The notes below the pieces were generated by a model, which made no database searches, was not told the DNA's origin, and saw only the letters and a list, made by a program, of their open reading frames with translations. Positions 24,123 through 31,945 of a stretch of 64,000 nucleotides of DNA are shown one piece after another. A program made the position numbers and the translations under genes. Within the stretch, counting starts at the first letter, position 1. Each line of letters opens with the position of its first letter. Source of the stretch: JAOAPY01 sp038237475 (GTDB lineage: Bacteria > Acidobacteriota > Blastocatellia > Pyrinomonadales > Pyrinomonadaceae); the NCBI GenBank assembly GCA_038237475.1, contig JBBRYS010000007.1:1-64000 (forward strand). The letters run 5' to 3'.

Positions 24123-24584
24123 ATGCGTCTGCGGTTTATTTGGACTGGAAAGACTAAAGATGCGCATCTGCGCGCGCTCAGCGAAGATTATTTGAAACGC
24201 CTGAGCCATTTTGTCCGTTGTGAAATTACTGAGCTGCGCGAGACCAAAGGCGGTGCTGGAAATGCAGGCATCGAGAAGGATTCGAAGCGCATCTCAGACG
24301 CGCTGCATAACGGTACCGTGACGGTATTGTTGGATCCGGGAGGCGAACAATGGACTTCGCAACAGCTGGCGGCCCAGGTGCAGCGTTGGAATAATGCCGG
24401 TACACGAGAAGTCAGCTTTGTCGTTGGCGGTCCGCAGGGAGTCGCTTCCGATCTTTCAAGCGCAGCTGACAAACTTTGGTCGATGTCGCGATTGACTTTG
24501 ACACATGAAATGGCGCGGGTTTTGCTTTTGGAGCAACTTTACCGGGCGTATACGATTATTCACGGCCTGCCTTATCAGAAATAG
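24123..24584 (+). CDS. rlmH: 23S rRNA (pseudouridine1915-N3)-methyltransferase RlmH
   Basis: 153 residues of the SPOUT methyltransferase that modifies pseudouridine 1915 in helix 69. The knot region shows LLDPGGEQWTSQQLA and FVVGGPQGV; the C-terminus reads LLEQLYRAYTIIHGLPYQK. Family members usually end H-x-x-PYHK, so Gln replaces the penultimate His here. It often lies near nadD-rsfS, as it does here. Confidence 0.95.
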   Translation: MRLRFIWTGKTKDAHLRALSEDYLKRLSHFVRCEITELRETKGGAGNAGIEKDSKRISDALHNGTVTVLLDPGGEQWTSQQLAAQVQRWNNAGTREVSFVVGGPQGVASDLSSAADKLWSMSRLTLTHEMARVLLLEQLYRAYTIIHGLPYQK

Positions 24585-24660
24585 ATTAAGGGCCTGTCCT
24601 GATGCAGCGTAGCCGTTCTAATACGACGTTTATCAGTTAGGTGGAGGAAATTAATTAAGA

Positions 24661-25029
24661 ATGGACAAAAGAAGAGTAAAAGTTTTTCGGGACAAATTGA
24701 TGGGCCGGCGCGTAGGTCTTGTTGGTCAGGTGCAGGAAGCCGAAGCTTATAGCCGCGAACGCGACTCCGAAGCCACTCAGGATCCCGCCGACATGGCAGC
24801 CAATGCCTATACTAAAGAACTGCTGGTCTCCATGTCCGACAATGATCGCCAGTTGCTGAATCTGATAGATGAGTCGCTCGAGCGTATGGAAGCGGGCAAA
24901 TATGGAAAGTGCATGCGCTGCGAGACTGCCCTACCTGAGAAACGACTGGAGGCCCTGCCCTGGGCGCGTCATTGTATGCCTTGCCAGGATTTACAGGAAA
25001 GAGGTTTGCTCAACGACGACGAAGACTAA
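24661..25029 (+). CDS. DksA/TraR-family zinc-finger protein
   Basis: 122 residues. The C-terminal four-Cys zinc finger is CMRC...CMPC with the family spacing (KCMRCETALPEKRLEALPWA, then RHCMPCQ). A helical N-terminal part precedes it and includes QLLNLIDESLERMEAGKYG, a standard block in this family. Such proteins bind the RNA polymerase secondary channel or act as regulators; which applies is unknown. It is followed by a strong hairpin terminator. Confidence 0.9.
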   Translation: MDKRRVKVFRDKLMGRRVGLVGQVQEAEAYSRERDSEATQDPADMAANAYTKELLVSMSDNDRQLLNLIDESLERMEAGKYGKCMRCETALPEKRLEALPWARHCMPCQDLQERGLLNDDED

Positions 25030-25058
25030 CTAGACTCGAGTTTCTGATGTCATAATTA

Positions 25059-25093
25059 CGGCCTTCTGTTTCTTCCGAGCAGAAGGCCGATTT
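25059..25093 (+). terminator. Rho-independent terminator after the DksA-like gene
   Basis: CGGCCTTCTG (25059-25068) pairs perfectly with CAGAAGGCCG (25080-25089) around an 11-nt loop, followed by ATTTGCTTCT. It lies 30 nt after the stop codon. Confidence 0.75.
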
Positions 25094-25114
25094 GCTTCTA
25101 ACAGGGGGCGGTAA

Positions 25115-25867
25115 TTGTTCTCTCTCACAAGCACAGCCGACTTGTTTTGTGATGCCGGACTGGCCATCTTCTATCCGCAACCCTGCTCCGTCTGCGGCCT
25201 TAGCGTCGAATCAAGGTTTGACGGAGTCGCCTGCTCAGACTGCTGGCAGCGAGCGCGCCTGATTTCGCCTGCTGAGTCTCTCTGTTACAAGTGCGGCGCG
25301 CCGATGCCTGGCACCCAGCCGGCGCACGCCACTGATCTCCTGAGCTGTCACCGCTGTGACGATGCCTCGTACACCGCAAGCCGCGCCTGCGGCCTCTACG
25401 AAGGAGCGCTGCGAGCGTCAGTACTGGCGCTGAAACGTGAACCTCATGTGGCCAGGACGCTGCTGCTTCTCATGCGAGAAGTCTGCCGCCGTGAGCCACT
25501 AGCACCTGCCACAGTCATGCTTCCCGTCCCGCTTCATCCCCAGCGCGAGCAGCAGCGAGGCTTCAACCAGGCTGCAGTGCTGGCCCATGCGCTGGCCAGG
25601 CTGATCGCTCTGCCGGTGATTGACTCCGCCCTGCTTCGCACTCGACCGACCGGCCGTCATCGAGCCGGTATGGACGCCCTGGCGCGACGCGAAAGTGTCG
25701 AGCGCGTTTTCACCGTCGCCCAACCAAAGCTGATTGCCGGTGAGCGCGTCCTGCTGGTTGACGACGTATTCACGACTGGAGCCACAGCCTCGGCGTGTGC
25801 ATCTGTCCTGCTCGCGGCCGGTGCCGCTGCCGTGCTGGTGTTAACGATAGCGCGACCTGCCAGGTAG
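25115..25867 (+). CDS. ComF-family phosphoribosyltransferase-like protein
   Basis: 250 residues starting at TTG 25115 behind AGGGGGCGG. The N-terminal part has paired CxxC knuckles (CSVC, CSDC, then CYKC and CHRC), and the C-terminal half is a type I PRTase fold with the PRPP loop VLLVDDVFTTGATASAC. LPVPLHPQREQQRGFNQA is the family's middle block. ComF takes part in DNA uptake during competence, but many homologues are of unknown role. It is a stand-alone gene behind a terminator. Confidence 0.9.
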   Translation: MFSLTSTADLFCDAGLAIFYPQPCSVCGLSVESRFDGVACSDCWQRARLISPAESLCYKCGAPMPGTQPAHATDLLSCHRCDDASYTASRACGLYEGALRASVLALKREPHVARTLLLLMREVCRREPLAPATVMLPVPLHPQREQQRGFNQAAVLAHALARLIALPVIDSALLRTRPTGRHRAGMDALARRESVERVFTVAQPKLIAGERVLLVDDVFTTGATASACASVLLAAGAAAVLVLTIARPAR

Positions 25868-25928
25868 ATCCCGATCCTGGCGAAGTATCGTTTGGCAATC
25901 AGACCGGCGCTACCGTTATGATGGGCGC

Positions 25929-26885
25929 ATGAACCAACTCAAAGCTTTGTACGCGCCCATCGAGCCCTATGAAGCAGGACGGCTGCGCGTTTCCGACCTG
26001 CACGAAATTTATTACGAGCAATGCGGCAATCCGCAGGGAAAGCCGGTGCTCTTCCTGCATGGGGGACCCGGAGGCGGAGTGATCCCTGAGTATCGGCAGT
26101 TCTTTGATCCGGAAGCGTATCGCATCGTCCTGTTCGAGCAGAGAGGCTCCGGCCGGAGCACTCCTCATGCATCGCTCGAGCAAAACACTACCTGGGATCT
26201 GGTCGCGGACATCGAAAAATTACGCGCCCAGCTTGGCATCGATAAATGGCAGGTATTCGGTGGATCCTGGGGCAGCACGCTGGCGCTCGCCTATGCTGAA
26301 ACCCACCCTGAACGCGTCCTTGAACTCGTTTTACGCGGGATTTTCCTTTGCCGCCCGGAAGAGATCAAGTGGTTCTATCAGGAGGGCGCAAGCTGGATCT
26401 TCCCGGACGTCTGGGAAGAATACCTGCAGCTAATCCCGGCTGCCGAGCGCTCGGACATGGTCAGCGCTTACTACCGCCGGCTAACGAGTGAGAACGAGGA
26501 AGTAAGAGTCGCAGCAGCGCGCGCCTGGAGTATCTGGGAAGGCAGCACCTCAAAACTCTTCTTCGATTCCGACTCGATCGAGAAGTTCGGTGATCCGGAG
26601 TTTGCGCTGGCCTTCGCGCGAATCGAGTGCCACTACTTCATGAATAATTGTTTCTTTGAGACCAACAACTATTTGCTTGAGAACGTGGACAGGATTCGTC
26701 ACCTGCCCGGGGTCATCGTCCAGGGTCGCTATGATGCTGTTTGTCCCATGCGCAGTGCGTGGGATTTGCATCGCGCCTGGCCGGAAGCTCGTTTGCACAT
26801 CACACCAGATGCGGGGCACTCGATTATGGAGCCTGGCAATCTGAGCGCGCTGGTCGAGGCGACTGATCAATTCAGGAGTCCCTGA
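25929..26885 (+). CDS. pip: Prolyl iminopeptidase
   Basis: 318 residues, an alpha/beta-hydrolase that removes N-terminal proline. The oxyanion block LFLHGGPGGGVIPEYRQFFD, the nucleophile elbow GGSWGST, the acid in GRYDAVCPMRSAW and the terminal His in DAGHS are all visible. DQRGSGRS-type EQRGSGRSTPHA is also present. Its length matches the family. No operon partner is evident. Confidence 0.93.
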   Translation: MNQLKALYAPIEPYEAGRLRVSDLHEIYYEQCGNPQGKPVLFLHGGPGGGVIPEYRQFFDPEAYRIVLFEQRGSGRSTPHASLEQNTTWDLVADIEKLRAQLGIDKWQVFGGSWGSTLALAYAETHPERVLELVLRGIFLCRPEEIKWFYQEGASWIFPDVWEEYLQLIPAAERSDMVSAYYRRLTSENEEVRVAAARAWSIWEGSTSKLFFDSDSIEKFGDPEFALAFARIECHYFMNNCFFETNNYLLENVDRIRHLPGVIVQGRYDAVCPMRSAWDLHRAWPEARLHITPDAGHSIMEPGNLSALVEATDQFRSP

Positions 26886-26996
26886 CCACTGATGGCCAGT
26901 GATAATGGGCTTTTTCAGGGGCTAATCCTGTTGCCGGTGAGCTGAATCAAGCGGTACTTGCCCGTCTAATCGGACTCATGCGTGGAAGCTTCTGAC

Positions 26997-27026
26997 TTGT
27001 CACCTTCTGCAACGCTCGCGTAATAT
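26997..27026 (+). promoter_or_regulatory. Candidate promoter for the HNH gene
   Basis: TTGTCA (26997-27002) and TAATAT (27021-27026) are separated by 18 nt, and the HNH start codon follows 9 nt later. That distance leaves almost no leader, so translation may be nearly leaderless. Confidence 0.45.
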
Positions 27027-27035
27027 CAGGCTCGT

Positions 27036-27563
27036 ATGACTGGTCGCGTACTAGTGCTCAATGCTTCCTTCGAGCCCATCAACGTGTGCACCGAGCGGCG
27101 CGCGGTGGTGATGATCTTTAAGGGGGTGGCCAGGGTCGAAGAACACAATGGCCACATGCTGCATTCGGCCAGACTGGTGATTCATGCGCCTTCGGTAATT
27201 CGTCTGACTGAGTATGTTCAGATTCCGTTTGAACGGCGCTCGCTGTCCCGCAAGAATATATTGCTCCGCGATCATTCGACCTGTCAGTACTGCGGGAAAC
27301 ACTACGCGCCTTCCGAGTTGACGCTCGATCACGTGATGCCGCGTTCGCGGGGAGGGGAGTCGACGTGGGATAATCTGGTAGCGTGCTGCCGGCGTTGTAA
27401 TCATCGCAAGGGCAGCCGGACGCCGGAGGAATCAGGCATGGTGCTGGCCCGGCGACCGCGCGGTTTCTCGTTGCATGTCAGTCGCCAGATAATGCGGTAT
27501 TTGGGACGTGCAGACATGACGTGGCGCAAGTATTTATTTTACGAGTCAGACACGTGGCAATAG
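27036..27563 (+). CDS. HNH endonuclease-family protein
   Basis: 175 residues. The C-terminal half carries a zinc-stapled HNH fold: CQYCG near residue 86, LTLDHVMPRSRGGESTWDNL with the catalytic His pair context, then CCRRCNHRKGSRTPEE. The N-terminus VLVLNASFEPINVCTERRAV is characteristic of a widespread chromosomal HNH family with no assigned function. It stands alone and nothing near it suggests a phage or restriction locus. Confidence 0.88.
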   Translation: MTGRVLVLNASFEPINVCTERRAVVMIFKGVARVEEHNGHMLHSARLVIHAPSVIRLTEYVQIPFERRSLSRKNILLRDHSTCQYCGKHYAPSELTLDHVMPRSRGGESTWDNLVACCRRCNHRKGSRTPEESGMVLARRPRGFSLHVSRQIMRYLGRADMTWRKYLFYESDTWQ

Positions 27564-27613
27564 GATTGGTTGGCTAGTCTGTTGCGCGCTGAAGCTAAGG
27601 AGGCTGATCGAAC

Positions 27614-27916
27614 ATGTTTATTTTGTTCAACTTTAATAATCCCATGCTTTGGGTTTTGATTCTCGCGGTGATATTTTTGCTCTTCGGTGGCAGCAAACTA
27701 CCGCAGCTTGCGAAAGCGCTGGGGCAGAGCAAGAAGGCTTTTAAAGAAGGACTGGCGGAAGCTGAGAGTGATGAGCCGGAGCCGAAACGCTCTGAACTCA
27801 ACGGTGCGAAATCAGCTTCGCTGGCTTCCGTCGACGACGAAGCCCTTTTTGAGGAAGCACGCCGCCGGGCGCGTTTGCGAGTAGCTGAAGGCGAGATTCC
27901 GGAAGGCAGAAGATAA
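27614..27916 (+). CDS. tatA: Twin-arginine translocase subunit TatA/TatE family
   Basis: 100 residues. A single N-terminal membrane helix (LWVLILAVIFLLFGGSKLPQ) is followed by the FGGSKLPQLAKALGQSKKAFK amphipathic helix that defines TatA/E. The rest is a charged, disordered tail. TatA oligomers form the route for folded proteins across the inner membrane. tatB and tatC are not nearby. AAGGAGG precedes the start. Confidence 0.92.
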   Translation: MFILFNFNNPMLWVLILAVIFLLFGGSKLPQLAKALGQSKKAFKEGLAEAESDEPEPKRSELNGAKSASLASVDDEALFEEARRRARLRVAEGEIPEGRR

Positions 27917-27948
27917 CTTCTACGCCACGCTCTCCCCGTTACCTGCCA

Positions 27949-28779
27949 TTACTTCCCGAGGCTTTCGTTCCGCTTCCTGCCCACTACGATCGTGGCTTTG
28001 ATGGTAAGTAAAAACCCGGCATCCTGACCCTCGGCGTTGATCAGCCGCGCCAGCTCGCTTGTGACTCGCTTTTGCTTGCCTTTTGGTATCGACGCCATCC
28101 AACCCTTCATCAGGTAGTCTGCAATCAAAGGAGCCGCAAGGAACTCCTCACCGGAGGCATACTCAAAACCTTCGATTTGGGTGAATGAAGCTATCTCCTC
28201 CAGTCCAGCCCTGACGGCGCTCGCTTCAACTTGCGAGACGGTGGGTAAGGCGTTCAATAGACTTTCCAGGTCCACTGCTTCAGCAAACTCCGAGTTGAAA
28301 AGTGCCTCCCAAAAGAGGGAGAAGAACTCGCCAAAGCTCGAGGCAGTTGGCAGCGTGAAGGCGACCTGGGCTCCGGGCTTCGCCACACGAATCGCTTCAG
28401 CGATGATTGCCGCCACACGCTCAGGGGCCAACAGCGAAAAGTCGCCAATCACCTGATCGAACTTATTATCTTCGTGTCCCAGCACATCGAGACTGCCGGC
28501 AGCGAATTCTGCGGCGACCTTTAAGGTCACCGCCTTGGCGCGCGCGATCTCGATACCCACAGCGTTTTCGTCGACGCAAACCAGCTCAAATTCGTGGGTC
28601 GAACGCTGGCGCAATCCGAGCGCATGACCACCGCTTCCGGCTCCCAAATAGAGCAGCCGGCCCTTTTTGGGGGCCTTCACATGTTCGTCAATGAGGGAAG
28701 CAAAGCGCTCGCCCCAATCGGGTGCGATCAAAAGGTCCTGAATAAACGCGAGTTCTTTTTTAGTCTTGCTGGCAGCCAT
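27949..28779 (-). CDS. SAM-dependent methyltransferase (Rossmann type), substrate unknown
   Basis: 276 residues. Motif I appears as GRLLYLGAGSGGHALGLRQ near residues 40-58, followed by an acidic strand end VCVDENAVGIEIARA and motif IV-like DQVIGDFSLL. The C-terminal half has no feature I can tie to a substrate. It is convergent with tatA and lies 61 nt downstream of rarA on the same strand. Confidence 0.8.
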   Translation of the reverse strand: MAASKTKKELAFIQDLLIAPDWGERFASLIDEHVKAPKKGRLLYLGAGSGGHALGLRQRSTHEFELVCVDENAVGIEIARAKAVTLKVAAEFAAGSLDVLGHEDNKFDQVIGDFSLLAPERVAAIIAEAIRVAKPGAQVAFTLPTASSFGEFFSLFWEALFNSEFAEAVDLESLLNALPTVSQVEASAVRAGLEEIASFTQIEGFEYASGEEFLAAPLIADYLMKGWMASIPKGKQKRVTSELARLINAEGQDAGFLLTIKATIVVGRKRNESLGK

Positions 28780-28840
28780 ATTCCGAATACGTTTTTCCGC
28801 TTCCAGACGATCTCAGCGGTGCTCCTTAATTCCTCGAGGT

Positions 28841-30160
28841 CTATTCTTCTTCCGGTTCGTAGTACGTCCGTCCGCGCAGTGCTTCCGGCAAACAGGGCAT
28901 CTCATCTTTAGCTTCCGGATCGCGGTGAACATAACGATAACCTTCTCCGTAGCCGAGTCCCTTCATCAATGAGGTGGCTGCATTTCTTAAATGCAGCGGG
29001 ACAGGTTCGCGCTCTGTTTCCATCGCATCCGCTACAGCCGCGCCATAGGCCTTCTTCACACCGTCGGATTTAGGGGCACGGGCCAGATATATCGTTGCCT
29101 GTGAAAGCGGAAAGAGTGCTTCGGGTAATCCGATCAACTTTGTAATTTCCGCCGCCGCCGCTGCCTGTACCATCGCCTGTGGATCAGCCAGGCCAATATC
29201 TTCCGAAGCGAGGATGCACAGGCGTCTGGCAATGAAGATCGGGTCAGCGCCGCCTTCGATCAATCTTGCCAACCAATACAGCGCCGCATTCACATCCGAG
29301 TTACGCAATGACTTGATGAGCGCCGAGGCCAGGTTGTAGTGCTCTTCACCGCCCTTGTCATAGCCATAGCGTGCCCGACCGAGCGCTTCGACGACCGTCT
29401 CGTTGGCAACACGGCGCGTGCCTGTGTCGTCCGGCTCAGTTGCCTCTACCGCAGCTTCGAGCGCAGCCAAAGCTACGCGCGCGTCGCCTCCGGCCGCGTG
29501 GGCCAGACGGGCCAGCACTTCAGCGGCAATCTCCGGCTTGAGCTTCGCCAGACCGCGTTCTTCGTCGGCCACAGCGCGTTTTAAAATTGCTGCCACTTCG
29601 TCTTGTTTTAGTTGATTGAGGACCAGGACCCGGCAGCGGGAAAGCAGGGCAGCGTTGACCTCAAAGGAAGGGTTCTCAGTGGTGGCGCCGATCAAAGTCA
29701 CGGTGCCATCTTCTACCGCGTGCAAGAGGGCGTCCTGTTGTCCCTTATTGACGCGATGGATCTCGTCGATAAAGAGTACAGTGCGGCGACCGAGACGCGC
29801 CTCCTGCTTCGCTTCGCTGATAGCGGAGCGCAAGTCTTTCACACCCGAGAACACGGCCGACAGCGGTACAAATCGCGAGTCATTCTTGTTGGCCAGGAGC
29901 CGGCCGAGAGTTGTCTTGCCGGTGCCGGGGGCACCCCACAAAATTATTGAAGGCATCACGCCGCTGCCTTCGATTAGCCGCCGCAGAATCCGGCCAACTC
30001 CCACCAAATGATTTTGACCGACAAACTCTTCCAGAGAGCGTGGACGCATCCGATTCGCGAGCGGCTCATGGGCCGTGGTTTCCTGTCGCACGCGCGGATC
30101 GTTGGTAGGATTTTCCATTCGCAGGTCCGCGAAAAGATCTCTGGTCGGAGACTGGGCCAT
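28841..30160 (-). CDS. rarA: Replication-associated recombination protein RarA (MgsA)
   Basis: 439 residues from ATG at 30160; the frame extends to a TTG at 30211. RarA is an AAA+ ATPase acting at stalled forks. It shows PLANRMRPRSLEEFVGQNHL, Walker A WGAPGTGKTTLGR, Walker B LFIDEIHRVNKGQQDALL, sensor GATTENPSFEVNAALLSR and the C-terminal MgsA block ALYWLARLIEGGADPIFIAR. The N-terminal DLFAD segment resembles the family's SSB-interacting start. It is divergent from the small membrane gene at 30393. Confidence 0.94.
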   Translation of the reverse strand: MAQSPTRDLFADLRMENPTNDPRVRQETTAHEPLANRMRPRSLEEFVGQNHLVGVGRILRRLIEGSGVMPSIILWGAPGTGKTTLGRLLANKNDSRFVPLSAVFSGVKDLRSAISEAKQEARLGRRTVLFIDEIHRVNKGQQDALLHAVEDGTVTLIGATTENPSFEVNAALLSRCRVLVLNQLKQDEVAAILKRAVADEERGLAKLKPEIAAEVLARLAHAAGGDARVALAALEAAVEATEPDDTGTRRVANETVVEALGRARYGYDKGGEEHYNLASALIKSLRNSDVNAALYWLARLIEGGADPIFIARRLCILASEDIGLADPQAMVQAAAAAEITKLIGLPEALFPLSQATIYLARAPKSDGVKKAYGAAVADAMETEREPVPLHLRNAATSLMKGLGYGEGYRYVHRDPEAKDEMPCLPEALRGRTYYEPEEE

Positions 30161-30392
30161 CGCTATATTATTCTCGCTCGAATATTCACCAAATTCCGCC
30201 GCATCGCTCAATAAAATTCAGTAGGAGCTGGAAACTGAGCTTAGCATATGTCGATAGCGATTGAGGAAACGGGACCCGCCCTTTTTTGGATGTTCGATGG
30301 AACGCGTCAGGGACGCCTTTCGTATAGCCAACCGAACGCGCTAAAGTAAGCAGTGCGAACGAAATCGAGGGCAAAGAAATCGGAGGACGGAG

Positions 30393-30599
30393 ATGAGCGA
30401 GGCAAAGGACGTGATTAGAGTAGGACTAATGATTCTGCTGGGAGTGGTTGTTTTGGCAGTGAGTGTTCCACTGGTTCTGGCAGCGGCCGGAATCGTTATC
30501 GGTTTTCTGTTCCACGTAGCGGTCGTGCTTATTAAGGTCTCCGTGGTGCTGGCGATTCTTTATCTCATTCTGGTCGCGGTGCGCTCGCTGCTGCGGTAA
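30393..30599 (+). CDS. Small two-helix membrane protein, unknown
   Basis: 68 residues, nearly all hydrophobic: one helix at about residues 10-36 and another at about 40-62, with a basic C-terminal RSLLR. GGAGGACGGAG lies just upstream, a strong RBS. I recognise no family. It is convergent with ychF, whose stop codon lies 10 nt away. The 232-nt gap before it shows no clear promoter. Confidence 0.65.
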   Translation: MSEAKDVIRVGLMILLGVVVLAVSVPLVLAAAGIVIGFLFHVAVVLIKVSVVLAILYLILVAVRSLLR

Positions 30600-30608
30600 T
30601 TTCAGGAA

Positions 30609-31709
30609 TCACACGTTGAAACGGAAATTGACTATATCGCCTTCCTGCATGATGTAATCCTTACCCTCAAGTCTGGTTAGCCCCTGCTCTTTCGCGACAG
30701 CATTCGAGCCCGCCCGAATCAAATCATCGTAGCTCACAATCTCAGCCCGAATAAATCCGCGCTCAATATCTGTGTGAATGGTGCCGGCAGCATTCTGTGC
30801 GCGTGTGCCCTGAGCGATGGTCCAGGCACGCACTTCCTTTTCACCGGCGGTTAGGAAAGACATCAGACCCAGCAGGTGATAGGCGCTCTTGATCAGGCGA
30901 TCTACACCGCTGCTGGAAACACCGAGACTCTGGAGGTAATCGAGCCGTTCTTCAAGCGGCAAGGCGACCAGCTCTGCCTCGAGTTGAGCGCAAATAACCA
31001 GGCACTCCGCACCCTCGGACTCAGCCAATGCGCGCACTTTCTGCAGATGTGCGTTTCCATCGGGATTTCCGAGCGTAGCTTCGTCTACGTTCGCTGCATA
31101 AATCGTCGGCTTCATGGTCAGCAGAAAGAAGCCACGCGCCACTGCCCGTTCATCGGAATTTAAGTCCACGACCCGAGCTGACTTACCATCTTCCAAAGCG
31201 GGCAAGAGTTTTTCGAGCACGTCCAATTCCGCGCGGGCTGTCTTGTCGCCGCCCTTCAAACCCTTCTGTGCTTTATCGCGGCGGCGTTCTGCGGTCGCCA
31301 AATCCGCCAGGGCCAGCTCAATCTGAATGGTCTCGATATCTCGCTGAGGATCAACTGAGCCCTCGACGTGAATGATGCCTTCATCTTCAAAGCACCGGAC
31401 TACCTGCACGACCGTGTCAGTCTCGCGAATGTTCGCAAGAAACTGGTTGCCGAGCCCCTCGCCTTTGGACGCTCCTCGAACCAGACCCGCGATATCCAGA
31501 AATTCCACGGTAGCTGGAACGATCACCGTCGTATTCACCAGTTTGGCGAGCGGCGCGAGTCGTTCGTCCGGGACCGGCACCACACCCACATTCGGCTCGA
31601 TCGTGGCGAACGGATAATTGGCGGCGAGGGCCGCGGTTTGCGCCGTCAGCGCATTAAAAAGCGTCGATTTACCCACGTTGGGCAAACCAACGATACCTGC
31701 TCTAAGCAT
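30609..31709 (-). CDS. ychF: Redox-regulated ATPase YchF
   Basis: 366 residues, full length. The Obg-like G domain has GLPNVGKSTLFNALTAQTA at the N-terminus, then NYPFATIEPNVGVVPVPDERL and DIAGLVRGASKGEGLGNQFL. A coiled-coil insert follows and the TGS domain ends the protein (YIMQEGDIVNFRFNV). YchF binds ATP rather than GTP and associates with ribosomes and catalase or oxidative-stress control. It is a single-gene unit. Confidence 0.96.
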   Translation of the reverse strand: MLRAGIVGLPNVGKSTLFNALTAQTAALAANYPFATIEPNVGVVPVPDERLAPLAKLVNTTVIVPATVEFLDIAGLVRGASKGEGLGNQFLANIRETDTVVQVVRCFEDEGIIHVEGSVDPQRDIETIQIELALADLATAERRRDKAQKGLKGGDKTARAELDVLEKLLPALEDGKSARVVDLNSDERAVARGFFLLTMKPTIYAANVDEATLGNPDGNAHLQKVRALAESEGAECLVICAQLEAELVALPLEERLDYLQSLGVSSSGVDRLIKSAYHLLGLMSFLTAGEKEVRAWTIAQGTRAQNAAGTIHTDIERGFIRAEIVSYDDLIRAGSNAVAKEQGLTRLEGKDYIMQEGDIVNFRFNV

Positions 31710-31945
31710 TAATTAAACCTCGGTTTGAAACTAACCCATCTGCTTCCGTGATGCAATGTAGCGTAAGTTGCTAACTGATCCGAACAGCGCGCTTCAATCA
31801 TCACACGCAAACCGGGCGCCTGGGTTACCATCCCGTCGCCTAAAAATCAGGACAGTTAATGCGTGCGGTTCGGCGCGGTTCGCGTATAATCCCTCTCCGG
31901 TAAAAGTGGTCTCTTAAATTTGCCAAACACAATACTAGCCAGCTG

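Noticed and set aside
27036..27563. Homing endonuclease or restriction enzyme
   Set aside because: The HNH protein has no intron, intein, methyltransferase partner or mobile context. It matches a common stand-alone chromosomal family.
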